Positions 1 through 6,358 of a stretch of DNA of 12,113 nt are shown piece by piece. Source of the DNA: an uncultured Desulfobacteraceae bacterium (lineage in GTDB: Bacteria; Desulfobacterota; Desulfobacteria; Desulfobacterales; UBA2174). A model generated the notes under the pieces. It saw only the letters and a list, made by a program, of their open reading frames with translations. It made no database searches and was not told the origin of the DNA. Within the stretch, counting starts at the first letter, position 1; each line of letters begins with the position of its first letter. Both the position numbers and the translations under genes were made by a program. The stretch is from assembly GCA_937982505.1 (NCBI GenBank), contig CALJLV010000072.1:1-12113 (forward strand), written 5' to 3'.

Positions 1-44
1 ATTGACTGACGTGACTGGAGTTCAGACGTGTGCTCTTCCGATCT
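1..44. other. Illumina TruSeq adapter remnant (sequencing artefact)
   Basis: Positions 11-44 match the standard TruSeq read-2/index adapter, beginning GTGACTGGAG and ending CTCTTCCGATCT. The ten bases before it fit the last two bases of the P7 oligo (AT) followed by an 8-base index, TGACTGAC; that split is inferred. This is not genomic DNA. It marks an untrimmed read at a contig end, so nothing should be inferred about what lies left of position 45 in the genome. An apparent reading frame running out of this stretch is meaningless. Confidence 0.97.
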
Positions 45-88
45 CAAAGCGTCTCACGCGGTCATCCGCATCCGTCGTGGCCAGACAC

Positions 89-125
89 CGGTTGCCCCCG
101 GCCGTGGACCGGCCGGGGGCAACCG
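89..125. repeat. 15-bp perfect inverted repeat (stable hairpin)
   Basis: The arms at 89-103 and 111-125 are fully complementary around a 7-base loop (gtggacc). The arms are about 80% G+C, so the hairpin would be very stable in either strand. There is no T-run after it on either strand, so it is not a classical intrinsic terminator. It lies just beyond the terminator of the 111-residue gene on the minus strand and could act as a back-up terminator or an RNA 3'-end stabiliser. It is also close to the artefactual contig end. Confidence 0.6.
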
Positions 126-140
126 CGGGAACTGGGCATG

Positions 141-175
141 GAGAAAAACGCACCGGCGGCTAGCGGCCGCCGGTG
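141..175 (-). terminator. Rho-independent terminator overlapping the stop codon
   Basis: Read on the minus strand, a 10-bp perfect stem (CACCGGCGGC paired with GCCGCCGGTG, plus-strand 166-175 and 151-160) closes a 5-base loop and is followed by CGTTTTTCTC. This is the stem-plus-U-tract form of an intrinsic terminator. The TAG stop codon of the 111-residue protein (160-162) falls at the loop/stem junction, so the stem encodes the last residues (around GSTGGR). Termination would leave essentially no 3' untranslated region before the hairpin. Confidence 0.85.
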
Positions 176-495
176 CTGCCGCGGCCGAACACGTCGCGGC
201 CGGCCAGGGGGTTGTAGAGCTTGGTGATGGCGAATTTCATCACATCGGTGCTCTTCATGTCGAGGATGATTTTCCAGAGGGTTTCCTCGGCCTTTTCGGG
301 AAGCACGCAGGCCTTGGCGTCGTCGAACTGCAGGTTCTCGAAGCCCTTGGACAGCTTCTTCTGGTCCTTGGCCGTCATGCCGACCTGCAAAACCGGCTTG
401 CCGTCGATGGTCTTGACCTGCTCGGCCAGCCCCGCTTCCTGAAGCTGCTTGGTTTTTTCATCGTTTAGGAGAATGTTGATGTAAGCATCGGCCAT
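160..495 (-). CDS. Small conserved-looking protein of unknown function (111 aa)
   Basis: I do not recognise a family. The start chosen is the ATG at 495 because GGAGGTG (501-507) sits 5 bases upstream on the minus strand; an in-frame ATG further up (558) lacks such a site and would add an unlikely 21-residue leader. The protein begins MADAYINILLNDEKTKQL, has no signal peptide or membrane segment, is rich in Lys, Asp, Glu and Leu, and has one cysteine (residue 63). The middle (about 35-90) looks amphipathic-helical and compactly folded, while the last dozen residues are Gly/Arg/Ser-rich. It appears monocistronic, with its own terminator, a strong ribosome-binding site and a possible promoter around 688-716. 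That arrangement fits a well-expressed small cytosolic protein, but function is unknown. Codon use and continuity with the terminator make a real gene likely. Confidence 0.8.
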   Translation of the reverse strand: MADAYINILLNDEKTKQLQEAGLAEQVKTIDGKPVLQVGMTAKDQKKLSKGFENLQFDDAKACVLPEKAEETLWKIILDMKSTDVMKFAITKLYNPLAGRDVFGRGSTGGR

Positions 496-687
496 CTTGT
501 CACCTCCACACTGGATTGAATTCAAACCCCAAAACCCCCGACGATAACCAGCGATCACCTGCCGCCCTGCCGTTTTTCCGAGGATCGGGTCCCCGAACAG
601 TTTCGGGCAGCGATCCCAGGCGATGATGATGTGCGTTTGAAACTGGTGCGGCCGGGCGGCGAATGCCCATGGGTAAGGATGGCGATC

Positions 688-716
688 TCTGTACCATCAT
701 CGCCGCCTTATGTCAA
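688..716 (-). promoter_or_regulatory. Possible sigma70 promoter for the 111-residue gene
   Basis: On the minus strand there is a perfect -35 hexamer TTGACA (plus-strand 711-716). A 17-base spacer leads to a weak -10 match, TACAGA (688-693). If used, it would give a leader of about 185 bases before the ATG at 495. The -35 is exact but the -10 matches at only three positions, so this is a candidate only. Confidence 0.3.
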
Positions 717-880
717 TGGCCGGCCGGGATTCGGGACAGGGCAGAAATGTGTAAATGATTTGTAAAACCGATATGTTGGGCTTGATTTCCGCGCGTCTGC
801 GACCTTAGGATGGCGCTTATCCTGCCGCGGCGGCCGATGGCGGTCGAAGGGTACGCATGCCGCTCGTGGCCACCCCTACT

Positions 881-885
881 GGAGG
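881..885 (+). promoter_or_regulatory. Ribosome-binding site of the radical SAM gene
   Basis: GGAGG lies 9 bases before the ATG at 895 and fixes that start. A competing frame opening at ATG 810 is in a different phase and has no such site. Confidence 0.8.
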
Positions 886-894
886 ACGTTCACC

Positions 895-2625
895 ATGCCC
901 GCCGATACTCCGATCCATCCCAAGGGACGCGAGGCCAATGTGCTCCTGTCCAGCGTGTTCGGACCCTTTGCCCGGGACGACGAATTTGGCAGCCGCGCCA
1001 TCAATCCCATGGAGCTGTACCACAACCAGGTGACCCGGTTTCAGGGGGCCTTTTCCCTGCGCATGTTTCACCGCTCCTTTGGCCTGCTCATGCTCCAGGC
1101 CAACATCGAGGCGCCCTGCACGGTGCTCGATTTTCCATCGCTGGAGCGTTTCACCGCGGAGCTGGTCCGGACCCCCTACGACATTGTCGGCATCGGTGCC
1201 ATTGGGACCCATATCGGCAAGGTCCGCCAGATGTGCCGCCTGATCCGCCGCCACCGGCCCCGGGCCACCATCGTCGTGGGTGGCCACATCGCCGCAGTGG
1301 AGGACCTTGCCAGGCGCATCGATGCCGACCACATCGTGCGCGGCGACGGGATCTCCTGGTTTCGCCGTTTTTTGGGCCAGCCGGCAAACGCGCCAGTGCG
1401 CCATCCGGCGGTCTATTCGGCCTTCGGAACCCGCATCCTGGGCATCTCCCTGCGCGACCGGCCGGGCGACACGGCCGCCATCCTGATCCCCTCGGTGGGG
1501 TGTCCCGTGGGCTGCAACTTCTGCTCCACCTCGGCCCTGTTCGGCGGCAAGGGGCATTTCGTCAACTTTTACGAGACCGGGGACCAACTGTTCGAGGTCA
1601 TGCAGAACCTGGAGGCCCGATTGCGGGTTCAGTCCTTTTTCGTGCTGGACGAAAATTTTCTGCTCCACCGCCAGCGCGCCCTGCGGCTGCTCGAACGGAT
1701 GCAGGCCCAGGGCAAGGCGTGGAGCCTGAGTGTCTTCTCCTCGGCCCGGGTGCTGCGCGCCTACACCATGGCGCAGCTGGTGGGACTGGGCATCGGCTGG
1801 GTCTGGATGGGCATCGAGGGCGAGGGGAGCCGGTACCGCAAGCTGGAGCACGTGGACACCCGGGCCCTGGTGGCCGAACTGCAGGCGCACGGGATCCGGG
1901 TTCTGGGCTCGACCATCATCGGCCTCGACCACCACGCGCCGCACAACATCGATGCGGTCATCGACCAGGCGGTGGCGCACCGCACCGATTTTCATCAGTT
2001 CATGCTCTACACCCCCAATCCGGGCACCCCCCTCTACCAGGCCCGCCGCCAGGAGGGCGCCCTTTACGACGAGGATCGTTTCGATCCGGCCGACGCCCAC
2101 GGCCAGTATCGCTTCAACTACCGGCATGCCCACATCCCTCCCGGCGAGGAGGAAAAGTACCTCAGGGAGGCCTTCCGGCGCGACTTCGTCGTCAACGGTC
2201 CCAGTCTGGCGCGCCTGATCCGTACCCTGCTGTCGGGCTGGCAGCGCTACCGGCACCACCCGGATCGGCGCATCCGCCAGCGCCACGCCCGGGAGGCGGC
2301 CCCCCTGCGTACCATTTATGCCGGCGCGGTCTGGGCCATGCGGCGCCATTTCGGCGGCGACGCCCGGCGGCGCGATCAGATGAGCCGGTTGCTGGCCGAC
2401 ATTTATCGGACCTTCGGTCTTCCCGCGCGGCTGGCGGCGCCCCTCATCGGGGGCTGGATGGCCGCCCGGATCCAGGCCGAGGAAAAACGCCTGGCATCCG
2501 GGTGGCGCTACGAGCCCGCCGCCTTCCACGAGAAGAATGCGGCGGCGAGGGCCCTGTCGTCATCCCCGGATTTGTCAGAAATCAATCTTCAGGCGCAGGC
2601 TCAGGTCGTTGAGGCCCGCGGGTAG
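895..2625 (+). CDS. B12-binding-type radical SAM protein
   Basis: A 576-residue protein. Residues about 15-170 resemble the cobalamin-binding Rossmann domain of B12 radical SAM enzymes, with a DIVGIGAIGTH strand-turn, a VVGGH strand and a later DHIVRGDG. The classical DxHxxG cobalamin-ligating motif is not evident, so B12, if bound, may be bound without the His ligand. The radical SAM core (about 195-400) has the CxxxCxxC cluster motif at Cys203, Cys207 and Cys210 (CPVGCNFC), then DENF around 250, and the YTPNPGTPLY motif typical of this superfamily near 380. The last ~170 residues form an Arg-rich, apparently helical domain I cannot name. Chemistry is likely methyl transfer or another radical modification; the substrate is unknown. 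The gene stands alone, and its last 17 codons overlap the end of the convergent NlpC/P60 gene. Confidence 0.85.
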   Translation: MPADTPIHPKGREANVLLSSVFGPFARDDEFGSRAINPMELYHNQVTRFQGAFSLRMFHRSFGLLMLQANIEAPCTVLDFPSLERFTAELVRTPYDIVGIGAIGTHIGKVRQMCRLIRRHRPRATIVVGGHIAAVEDLARRIDADHIVRGDGISWFRRFLGQPANAPVRHPAVYSAFGTRILGISLRDRPGDTAAILIPSVGCPVGCNFCSTSALFGGKGHFVNFYETGDQLFEVMQNLEARLRVQSFFVLDENFLLHRQRALRLLERMQAQGKAWSLSVFSSARVLRAYTMAQLVGLGIGWVWMGIEGEGSRYRKLEHVDTRALVAELQAHGIRVLGSTIIGLDHHAPHNIDAVIDQAVAHRTDFHQFMLYTPNPGTPLYQARRQEGALYDEDRFDPADAHGQYRFNYRHAHIPPGEEEKYLREAFRRDFVVNGPSLARLIRTLLSGWQRYRHHPDRRIRQRHAREAAPLRTIYAGAVWAMRRHFGGDARRRDQMSRLLADIYRTFGLPARLAAPLIGGWMAARIQAEEKRLASGWRYEPAAFHEKNAAARALSSSPDLSEINLQAQAQVVEARG

Positions 2626-3780
2626 GTCGCCGGGCTGGGCGCCGGCCCTTTCGTTCTCGTACAGGTCGCTGTAGGAACCGGACAGGGAGAGGTTGAACCC
2701 CTGGGCCAGGCGGTAGCCGATGTCGAAGGCCAGGTCGAGGCTTTGCCAGGAGCGGTCTGCCTCGCCGAGGGCAGGGGTGGATTCGCGGAAATGCGAGGTC
2801 TGGGCCGCCATGGACAAAGACCAGTCCGAGGCTTCGGGGGCGATGCGCGTGGCGATGCGGTAGGTGCGCAGGGAGCCGCTGCTTTCGCCCAGCGTGTCGG
2901 CAACCTCGAAGCTGGCCAGAGACGGGGTGATGTGCAGCCAGGGGGACGGCATGATGGAGAGGCGGGCGCGCCAGCCTTCGTAATGGTCCATGGCGCTGGG
3001 ATCTTCCCAGCGGTGCGGGCGGGTGGTCGGCAACTGCCGGTACGGCAGCTCCTCGCTGCCCCCGTAGAATCCTTCCACCCCCAGGTCGAGGTGTTCTTCC
3101 AGGATGGACTGGTGGTAGCCCAGCGCCAGGGTGGACGGGATGCGGTAGGCCGCCAGAGCGTCGGGGCCATCCTCCGGATTCATCACCAGGGTGTCGTCGA
3201 GCACCGTCACCCGCTTGGTGGCCACCAGACGCCGTTTCCAATAGCTGTCTTCCAGGTTGGAGACCACCACGCCCTGGCTGCGCGAGGCGTGGATGAATTT
3301 GCCCTCCCCCAGGTAGATGCCCACATGGTTGATGCGGCCTTTGCTGTTTCCGAAAAAAAGCAGATCGCTGGGCCGGTAAATGTCCCAGTCCGCCGGCAGG
3401 TCTTCGAGAAAGTCCAGACGGCTGATGGCGCTGGAGTTGTGGGGCAGTTCGATCCCGAAGGTCTGGGCGAAAAAGGTCTTGGTAAAGCCCGAGCAGTCCA
3501 TTCCGGAAGGCCCGATCCCGCCGAGTCGGTATGGGGTGCCGAGGAATTTTTCCAGTTCCGGCTTGAAGGCCACCGAATCGGGGATCGCCTTTTGTTCAGG
3601 CTTGAGCTTGAGTTGCCGGCTTTTGACCGTGGTCGCTTTCTTGAGGGCGTTTTTTTTGGATTTGGCGGCCGCGTGGCCGGCGCTGGTCCAGATCAGCAGC
3701 GTCCCAAGCAGGAAAACCCCCAGGATGAAAAGGCATCGCTTGTTGCCCAGGCCCATGATCCCCAACGCGGTTCGCGCCAT
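2575..3780 (-). CDS. Secreted NlpC/P60 peptidase with putative C-terminal beta-barrel
   Basis: From the ATG at 3780 the protein has 401 residues. A signal peptide spans about 1-39 (hydrophobic CLFILGVFLLGTLLIW, then AGHAAA), followed by a Lys-rich linker. An NlpC/P60 (C40-type) domain covers about 72-190, with catalytic Cys96 in DCSGF, His152 in INHVGIYLG and a third polar residue, His164, in FIHAS; such enzymes cleave peptidoglycan stem peptides. Residues about 210-401 show alternating hydrophobic/polar strands with Gly/Tyr/Ser turns and end in SLRLKIDF. A terminal Phe is the hallmark recognised by the BAM complex, so this half may be an outer-membrane beta-barrel. No good ribosome-binding site precedes 3780; ATG 3756, still ahead of the signal peptide, is an alternative. 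The gene lies downstream of the M48/TPR gene and overlaps the radical SAM gene tail to tail. Confidence 0.85.
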   Translation of the reverse strand: MARTALGIMGLGNKRCLFILGVFLLGTLLIWTSAGHAAAKSKKNALKKATTVKSRQLKLKPEQKAIPDSVAFKPELEKFLGTPYRLGGIGPSGMDCSGFTKTFFAQTFGIELPHNSSAISRLDFLEDLPADWDIYRPSDLLFFGNSKGRINHVGIYLGEGKFIHASRSQGVVVSNLEDSYWKRRLVATKRVTVLDDTLVMNPEDGPDALAAYRIPSTLALGYHQSILEEHLDLGVEGFYGGSEELPYRQLPTTRPHRWEDPSAMDHYEGWRARLSIMPSPWLHITPSLASFEVADTLGESSGSLRTYRIATRIAPEASDWSLSMAAQTSHFRESTPALGEADRSWQSLDLAFDIGYRLAQGFNLSLSGSYSDLYENERAGAQPGDLPAGLNDLSLRLKIDF

Positions 3781-3912
3781 TCTGATTCGAAGGTGCTGGC
3801 GGTTCGAGTGATGGCCATATCCGGCCCGTGCCCGCCAGATCCGGCGGGCGGCCACTCCTGCTGACGCAGCCGCCGGGCGGCCGGAAAAATCCGCCCGCGG
3901 CCAACGTGCACC

Positions 3913-3942
3913 GCAATACCCGGTATTCCGGGTTGTTGTCAA
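3913..3942 (-). promoter_or_regulatory. Possible promoter with embedded overlapping palindromes
   Basis: On the minus strand a perfect -35 TTGACA (plus 3937-3942) is followed, after 18 bases, by a weak -10 TATTGC (3913-3918). The spacer contains two overlapping inverted repeats: AATACC-C-GGTATT (3915-3927) and ACCCGG-TATT-CCGGGT (3918-3933). This is operator-like and could control the NlpC/P60 gene separately from the upstream M48 gene. The second repeat could equally form a small RNA hairpin after the M48 stop codon. The -10 match is poor. Confidence 0.35.
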
Positions 3943-3953
3943 GAGCTTGGTCG

Positions 3954-5372
3954 TCAGGGGGCCTTGGCTTTGTCGGCCTTGAGGATCGTTTCGATTTCCT
4001 GGCGCCGCTGGGCGTCCTGAATTTGCGCCGCGGCCCGTTCCAGATGGAAACGGGCGTTTTTCATGTCCCGCTGGCCGTAGTGGTAGATTCCCAGATGATA
4101 GTGGGCTTCGGCCAGGCGGCCCGCCCGGCCGAAGGCTTCACCGAGAAAATAGCGGGCCGACGGGTAGTCCGGATGCCGGGCCACCAGGGTGTCCAGGGTG
4201 CGCAGGGCCTGATCCGGGCGTCCCATTTCGAGCAGGGTGCGGCCCAAATAGAAAAGCGCCTCGGGCGGGGGATCCGTTCCCCGGTCCAGTCCCTCCAGGA
4301 CGGCCAGGGCCTCCCGGTAGCGGCCGCTGACGAAGTAGAGCCGCCCCAGATCCTTGAGCATGTAGGCGTCCAGGGGCCGGCGGGCCAGGGCGCGCTGCAG
4401 ATGATCGAGGGCCGCGCCGCTGTCCCCCCCGCGTTCCAGGGTCAAGGCATACCCCCACAGGGCCAAGGGGTCGGACGGGTCGCGCGCCACGGCCGCGGCA
4501 AAGCGCTGGCGGGCGGTTTCCGCGTTCCCGTACATGGCGCTGACCCAGGTGTGCACGCGGCTGAATTCCGGGCTCGATGCGGCGGTACCGGGCGCTTCGG
4601 CCCCGGCCCGATGCAGCCAGTTGTCGATGTAGGCCATGCGCTCTTCCACGGCTGGATGGGTTTTCAGGTAGGTGGGCACCTCCCGGGTGCCGAACCACTG
4701 CTGGCTGCGGATCTTCCTGAGGCTGGTCAGCAGTCCCTCACCGCTGAATCCGGCCTCGGCCAGGTTTCGCAGCCCCAACTGGTCGGCCTGCATCTCGTCT
4801 TCCCGGCTGTAGGCCAATGCCAGGCTCTGGCCGGCGGCCATGCTGCCGACCATCATGGCGCCGGCGGCTTCTCCGGCCCCGGCGCTGCCCAGCAAGATTC
4901 CGGCGATCACTCCGGCCAGGGTGGCGGCGCCGATCTTCTTGGACCGCTCGATCTTCTGCGAGATGTGGCGGCAGACCACGTGGGCGATTTCATGGCCGAT
5001 GATGCCGGCCAATTCATCTTCGTTTTCCAGGGCCGCCACCAGGCCGGTATGGATGAAGATGTGGCCCGCCGGGGTGGCGAAGGCGTTGAAGGTGGGATCT
5101 TCGACCATGTAAAAGTGATACTCGAAAGGCTGCGGCGGCAGAACTTCGAGCAGCCGCTGGCCGAGGCGGTTCAGGTAGCCGTTCACCAGTGGTTCACGGA
5201 TGATGGGATAGCGCTGGAGCACCACCTTGAGAAATTCGCGTGACAGCGCCTCCTCTTCCTGCACGGTTATGGCGGCCAGGGCCGGGGCGAGGGCCCAGCT
5301 CCAGCCCAGCAGGATCAGGAGCAGAACGACCGCCAGGCGGCGACGAGATCCATGACCCGTAGGCATCGGCAT
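3954..5372 (-). CDS. bepA: BepA-like periplasmic M48 metallopeptidase with TPR repeats
   Basis: The start at ATG 5372 is supported by GGAGGA 8 bases upstream (5381-5386), giving 472 residues, close to BepA/YfgC of E. coli (about 487). A signal peptide occupies about 1-34 (LAVVLLLILLGWSWALAPALAA). The M48 domain follows: zinc motif HEIAH with His127, Glu128 and His131, and the third ligand Glu193 in EMQAD. A small-residue-rich hydrophobic segment (about 145-185) lies between them, as in this family. Residues about 295-465 are tetratricopeptide repeats (motifs such as ALWGYALTLERGG and ALFYLGRTLLEMGRPDQAL). Family members degrade or chaperone stalled outer-membrane proteins at the BAM complex and help LptD assembly. 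Here the next gene downstream on the same strand encodes a candidate outer-membrane barrel protein, which fits. The symbol is by family resemblance, not proven orthology. Confidence 0.9.
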   Translation of the reverse strand: MPMPTGHGSRRRLAVVLLLILLGWSWALAPALAAITVQEEEALSREFLKVVLQRYPIIREPLVNGYLNRLGQRLLEVLPPQPFEYHFYMVEDPTFNAFATPAGHIFIHTGLVAALENEDELAGIIGHEIAHVVCRHISQKIERSKKIGAATLAGVIAGILLGSAGAGEAAGAMMVGSMAAGQSLALAYSREDEMQADQLGLRNLAEAGFSGEGLLTSLRKIRSQQWFGTREVPTYLKTHPAVEERMAYIDNWLHRAGAEAPGTAASSPEFSRVHTWVSAMYGNAETARQRFAAAVARDPSDPLALWGYALTLERGGDSGAALDHLQRALARRPLDAYMLKDLGRLYFVSGRYREALAVLEGLDRGTDPPPEALFYLGRTLLEMGRPDQALRTLDTLVARHPDYPSARYFLGEAFGRAGRLAEAHYHLGIYHYGQRDMKNARFHLERAAAQIQDAQRRQEIETILKADKAKAP

Positions 5373-5414
5373 CGAATTGTTCCTCCTCGGCAATCCGTCA
5401 GGGAAAGGGTGCTG

Positions 5415-5430
5415 GCCCCCCGAGGGGGGC
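5415..5430 (-). repeat. G/C hairpin in the 5' leader of the M48 gene
   Basis: GCCCCCC (5415-5421) and GGGGGGC (5424-5430) are complementary with only GA between them. In RNA the innermost pairs must open to form a loop. The element lies between the predicted promoter and the ribosome-binding site of the M48 gene, so it might affect leader structure. It also spans two 6-base homopolymers that are prone to sequencing error. Confidence 0.4.
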
Positions 5431-5452
5431 GGCACCGGGCTAACTTATGAAT

Positions 5453-5480
5453 ATTATATTGCATATCCGATGAGTTACAA
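5453..5480 (-). promoter_or_regulatory. Sigma70-type promoter for the M48 gene
   Basis: On the minus strand, TTGTAA (plus 5475-5480) and a perfect TATAAT (5453-5458) are separated by 16 bases. The segment is strikingly AT-rich in an otherwise GC-rich window. It predicts a leader of about 75 bases before ATG 5372. The same AT-rich patch probably also serves the divergent parA gene, but I could not find a convincing plus-strand -35/-10 pair. Confidence 0.6.
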
Positions 5481-5542
5481 GTCAAATGGGGGCAACATGG
5501 CGGCTTTTCAAAAGATCCCTTTTATGGTAAAGGACCCCCACT

Positions 5543-6358
5543 ATGGCTTACACCCTCTGCATCGCCAACCAGAAGGGCGGGGTGGGCAAGACCACCACCG
5601 CCGTGAACCTGGCCGCGGCCTTGGCCGTCGCGGAAAAGCGCACCCTGCTGGTGGACTGCGATCCCCAGGGCAACGCCACCACCGGCATCGGCATCGACAA
5701 GCAGGCCCTGTCCCAGAGCCTCTACCATGGTCTGATCGGCGCGGCGGCCATGGATGACCTGGTGGTGGAAAGCCAGGTGCCGTTTCTCAAGGTGATTCCG
5801 GCCCGGGTGGAGCTGATCGGCTTCGAGGTGGAAATGGTGGACGCCCCCCGGCGCGAACTGTGCCTCAAGCGCTTCCTGGCCCGGGCCGCCGACGCCTATG
5901 ACTACGTGCTGCTCGACTGCCCGCCATCCTTGAGCCTGCTGACGGTCAACGCCATGACCGCCGCCGACGGTTTGCTGATTCCGCTGCAGTGCGAGTTCTA
6001 CGCCCTCGAAGGGCTGGGCCAGCTGATGCAGACCATGCGGCTGATCAAACAGCGGCTCAATCCGCGCCTGGAGATCGCCGGAATCCTGCTCACGATGTTC
6101 GATAAACGGACCAACCTTTCGGCCCAGGTGGCCGAAGAGGCGCGCCGTTTTTTCTCCGGACAGGTTTTCCACACCGTGGTGCCGCGCAACGTTCGGCTGG
6201 GCGAGGCCCCCAGCTTCGGTCAGCCCATCATCTGGTACGATGCCCAATCGGCCGGCAGCGCCAGCTACCTGGAACTGGCGCGCGAAATTCTGCACAACGG
6301 CGGGTCGCGCCCTGCGCCCGCGGCCCCGCCCGGCAAAGAGGAGCCCGCAGCGCGATGA
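5543..6358 (+). CDS. parA: Chromosome-partitioning ATPase ParA (Soj type)
   Basis: A 271-residue ParA/MinD-superfamily ATPase. The deviant Walker A motif KGGVGKTT is at 11-18, the A' region LLVDCDPQGN at about 35-44, and Walker B YVLLDCPPSLS at about 121-131. It has no N-terminal DNA-binding extension, as in chromosomal Soj rather than the longer P1-type plasmid ParA. It would bind nucleoid DNA as an ATP dimer and be stimulated by ParB to move origins. The last ~15 residues are a Pro/Ala-rich tail. AAAGGA (5529-5534) precedes the ATG by 8 bases. The stop overlaps the parB start as ATGA, which implies translational coupling. Confidence 0.95.
   Translation: MAYTLCIANQKGGVGKTTTAVNLAAALAVAEKRTLLVDCDPQGNATTGIGIDKQALSQSLYHGLIGAAAMDDLVVESQVPFLKVIPARVELIGFEVEMVDAPRRELCLKRFLARAADAYDYVLLDCPPSLSLLTVNAMTAADGLLIPLQCEFYALEGLGQLMQTMRLIKQRLNPRLEIAGILLTMFDKRTNLSAQVAEEARRFFSGQVFHTVVPRNVRLGEAPSFGQPIIWYDAQSAGSASYLELAREILHNGGSRPAPAAPPGKEEPAAR

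Larger units (their letters stand above)
496..894. other. Divergent intergenic region (about 400 bases)
   Basis: This stretch separates the minus-strand 111-residue gene from the plus-strand radical SAM gene. It holds a perfect 10-bp palindrome TTGAATTCAA (516-525) just upstream of the minus-strand ribosome-binding site. It also has a small inverted repeat at 592-607 (CCCGAA / TTCGGG, 4-base loop), an AT-richer patch at about 745-790 with two TGTAAA copies 11 bases apart (750-755, 761-766), and a short inverted repeat AGGAT/ATCCT around 810. The reading frames here look like non-coding noise. I recognise no riboswitch or small RNA. Confidence 0.6.

Noticed and set aside
89..125. Classical intrinsic terminator at the 15-bp hairpin
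   Set aside because: The stem is strong but neither strand has a T-run after it, so it is kept only as an inverted repeat.
28..468. Plus-strand open frame beginning in the adapter
   Set aside because: It starts inside artificial adapter sequence and runs antisense to the better supported 111-residue gene.
817..2529. Long minus-strand frame opposite the radical SAM gene
   Set aside because: High G+C lengthens antisense frames. The translation is low-complexity with no recognisable domain and no ribosome-binding site.
810..2612. 600-codon plus-strand frame over the radical SAM gene
   Set aside because: It is an out-of-phase Pro/Arg/Gly-rich shadow with no domain sense. The 895 frame carries the radical SAM motifs and a proper ribosome-binding site.
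3874..3897. Terminator after the M48 gene (CGGGCGG / CCGCCCG stem)
   Set aside because: The T-run lies in the loop rather than after the stem, so it does not fit intrinsic termination.
5459..5487. Plus-strand promoter TTGCAT-17-TCAAAT for parA
   Set aside because: Only three of six and four of six matches; too weak to call over background in an AT-rich patch.
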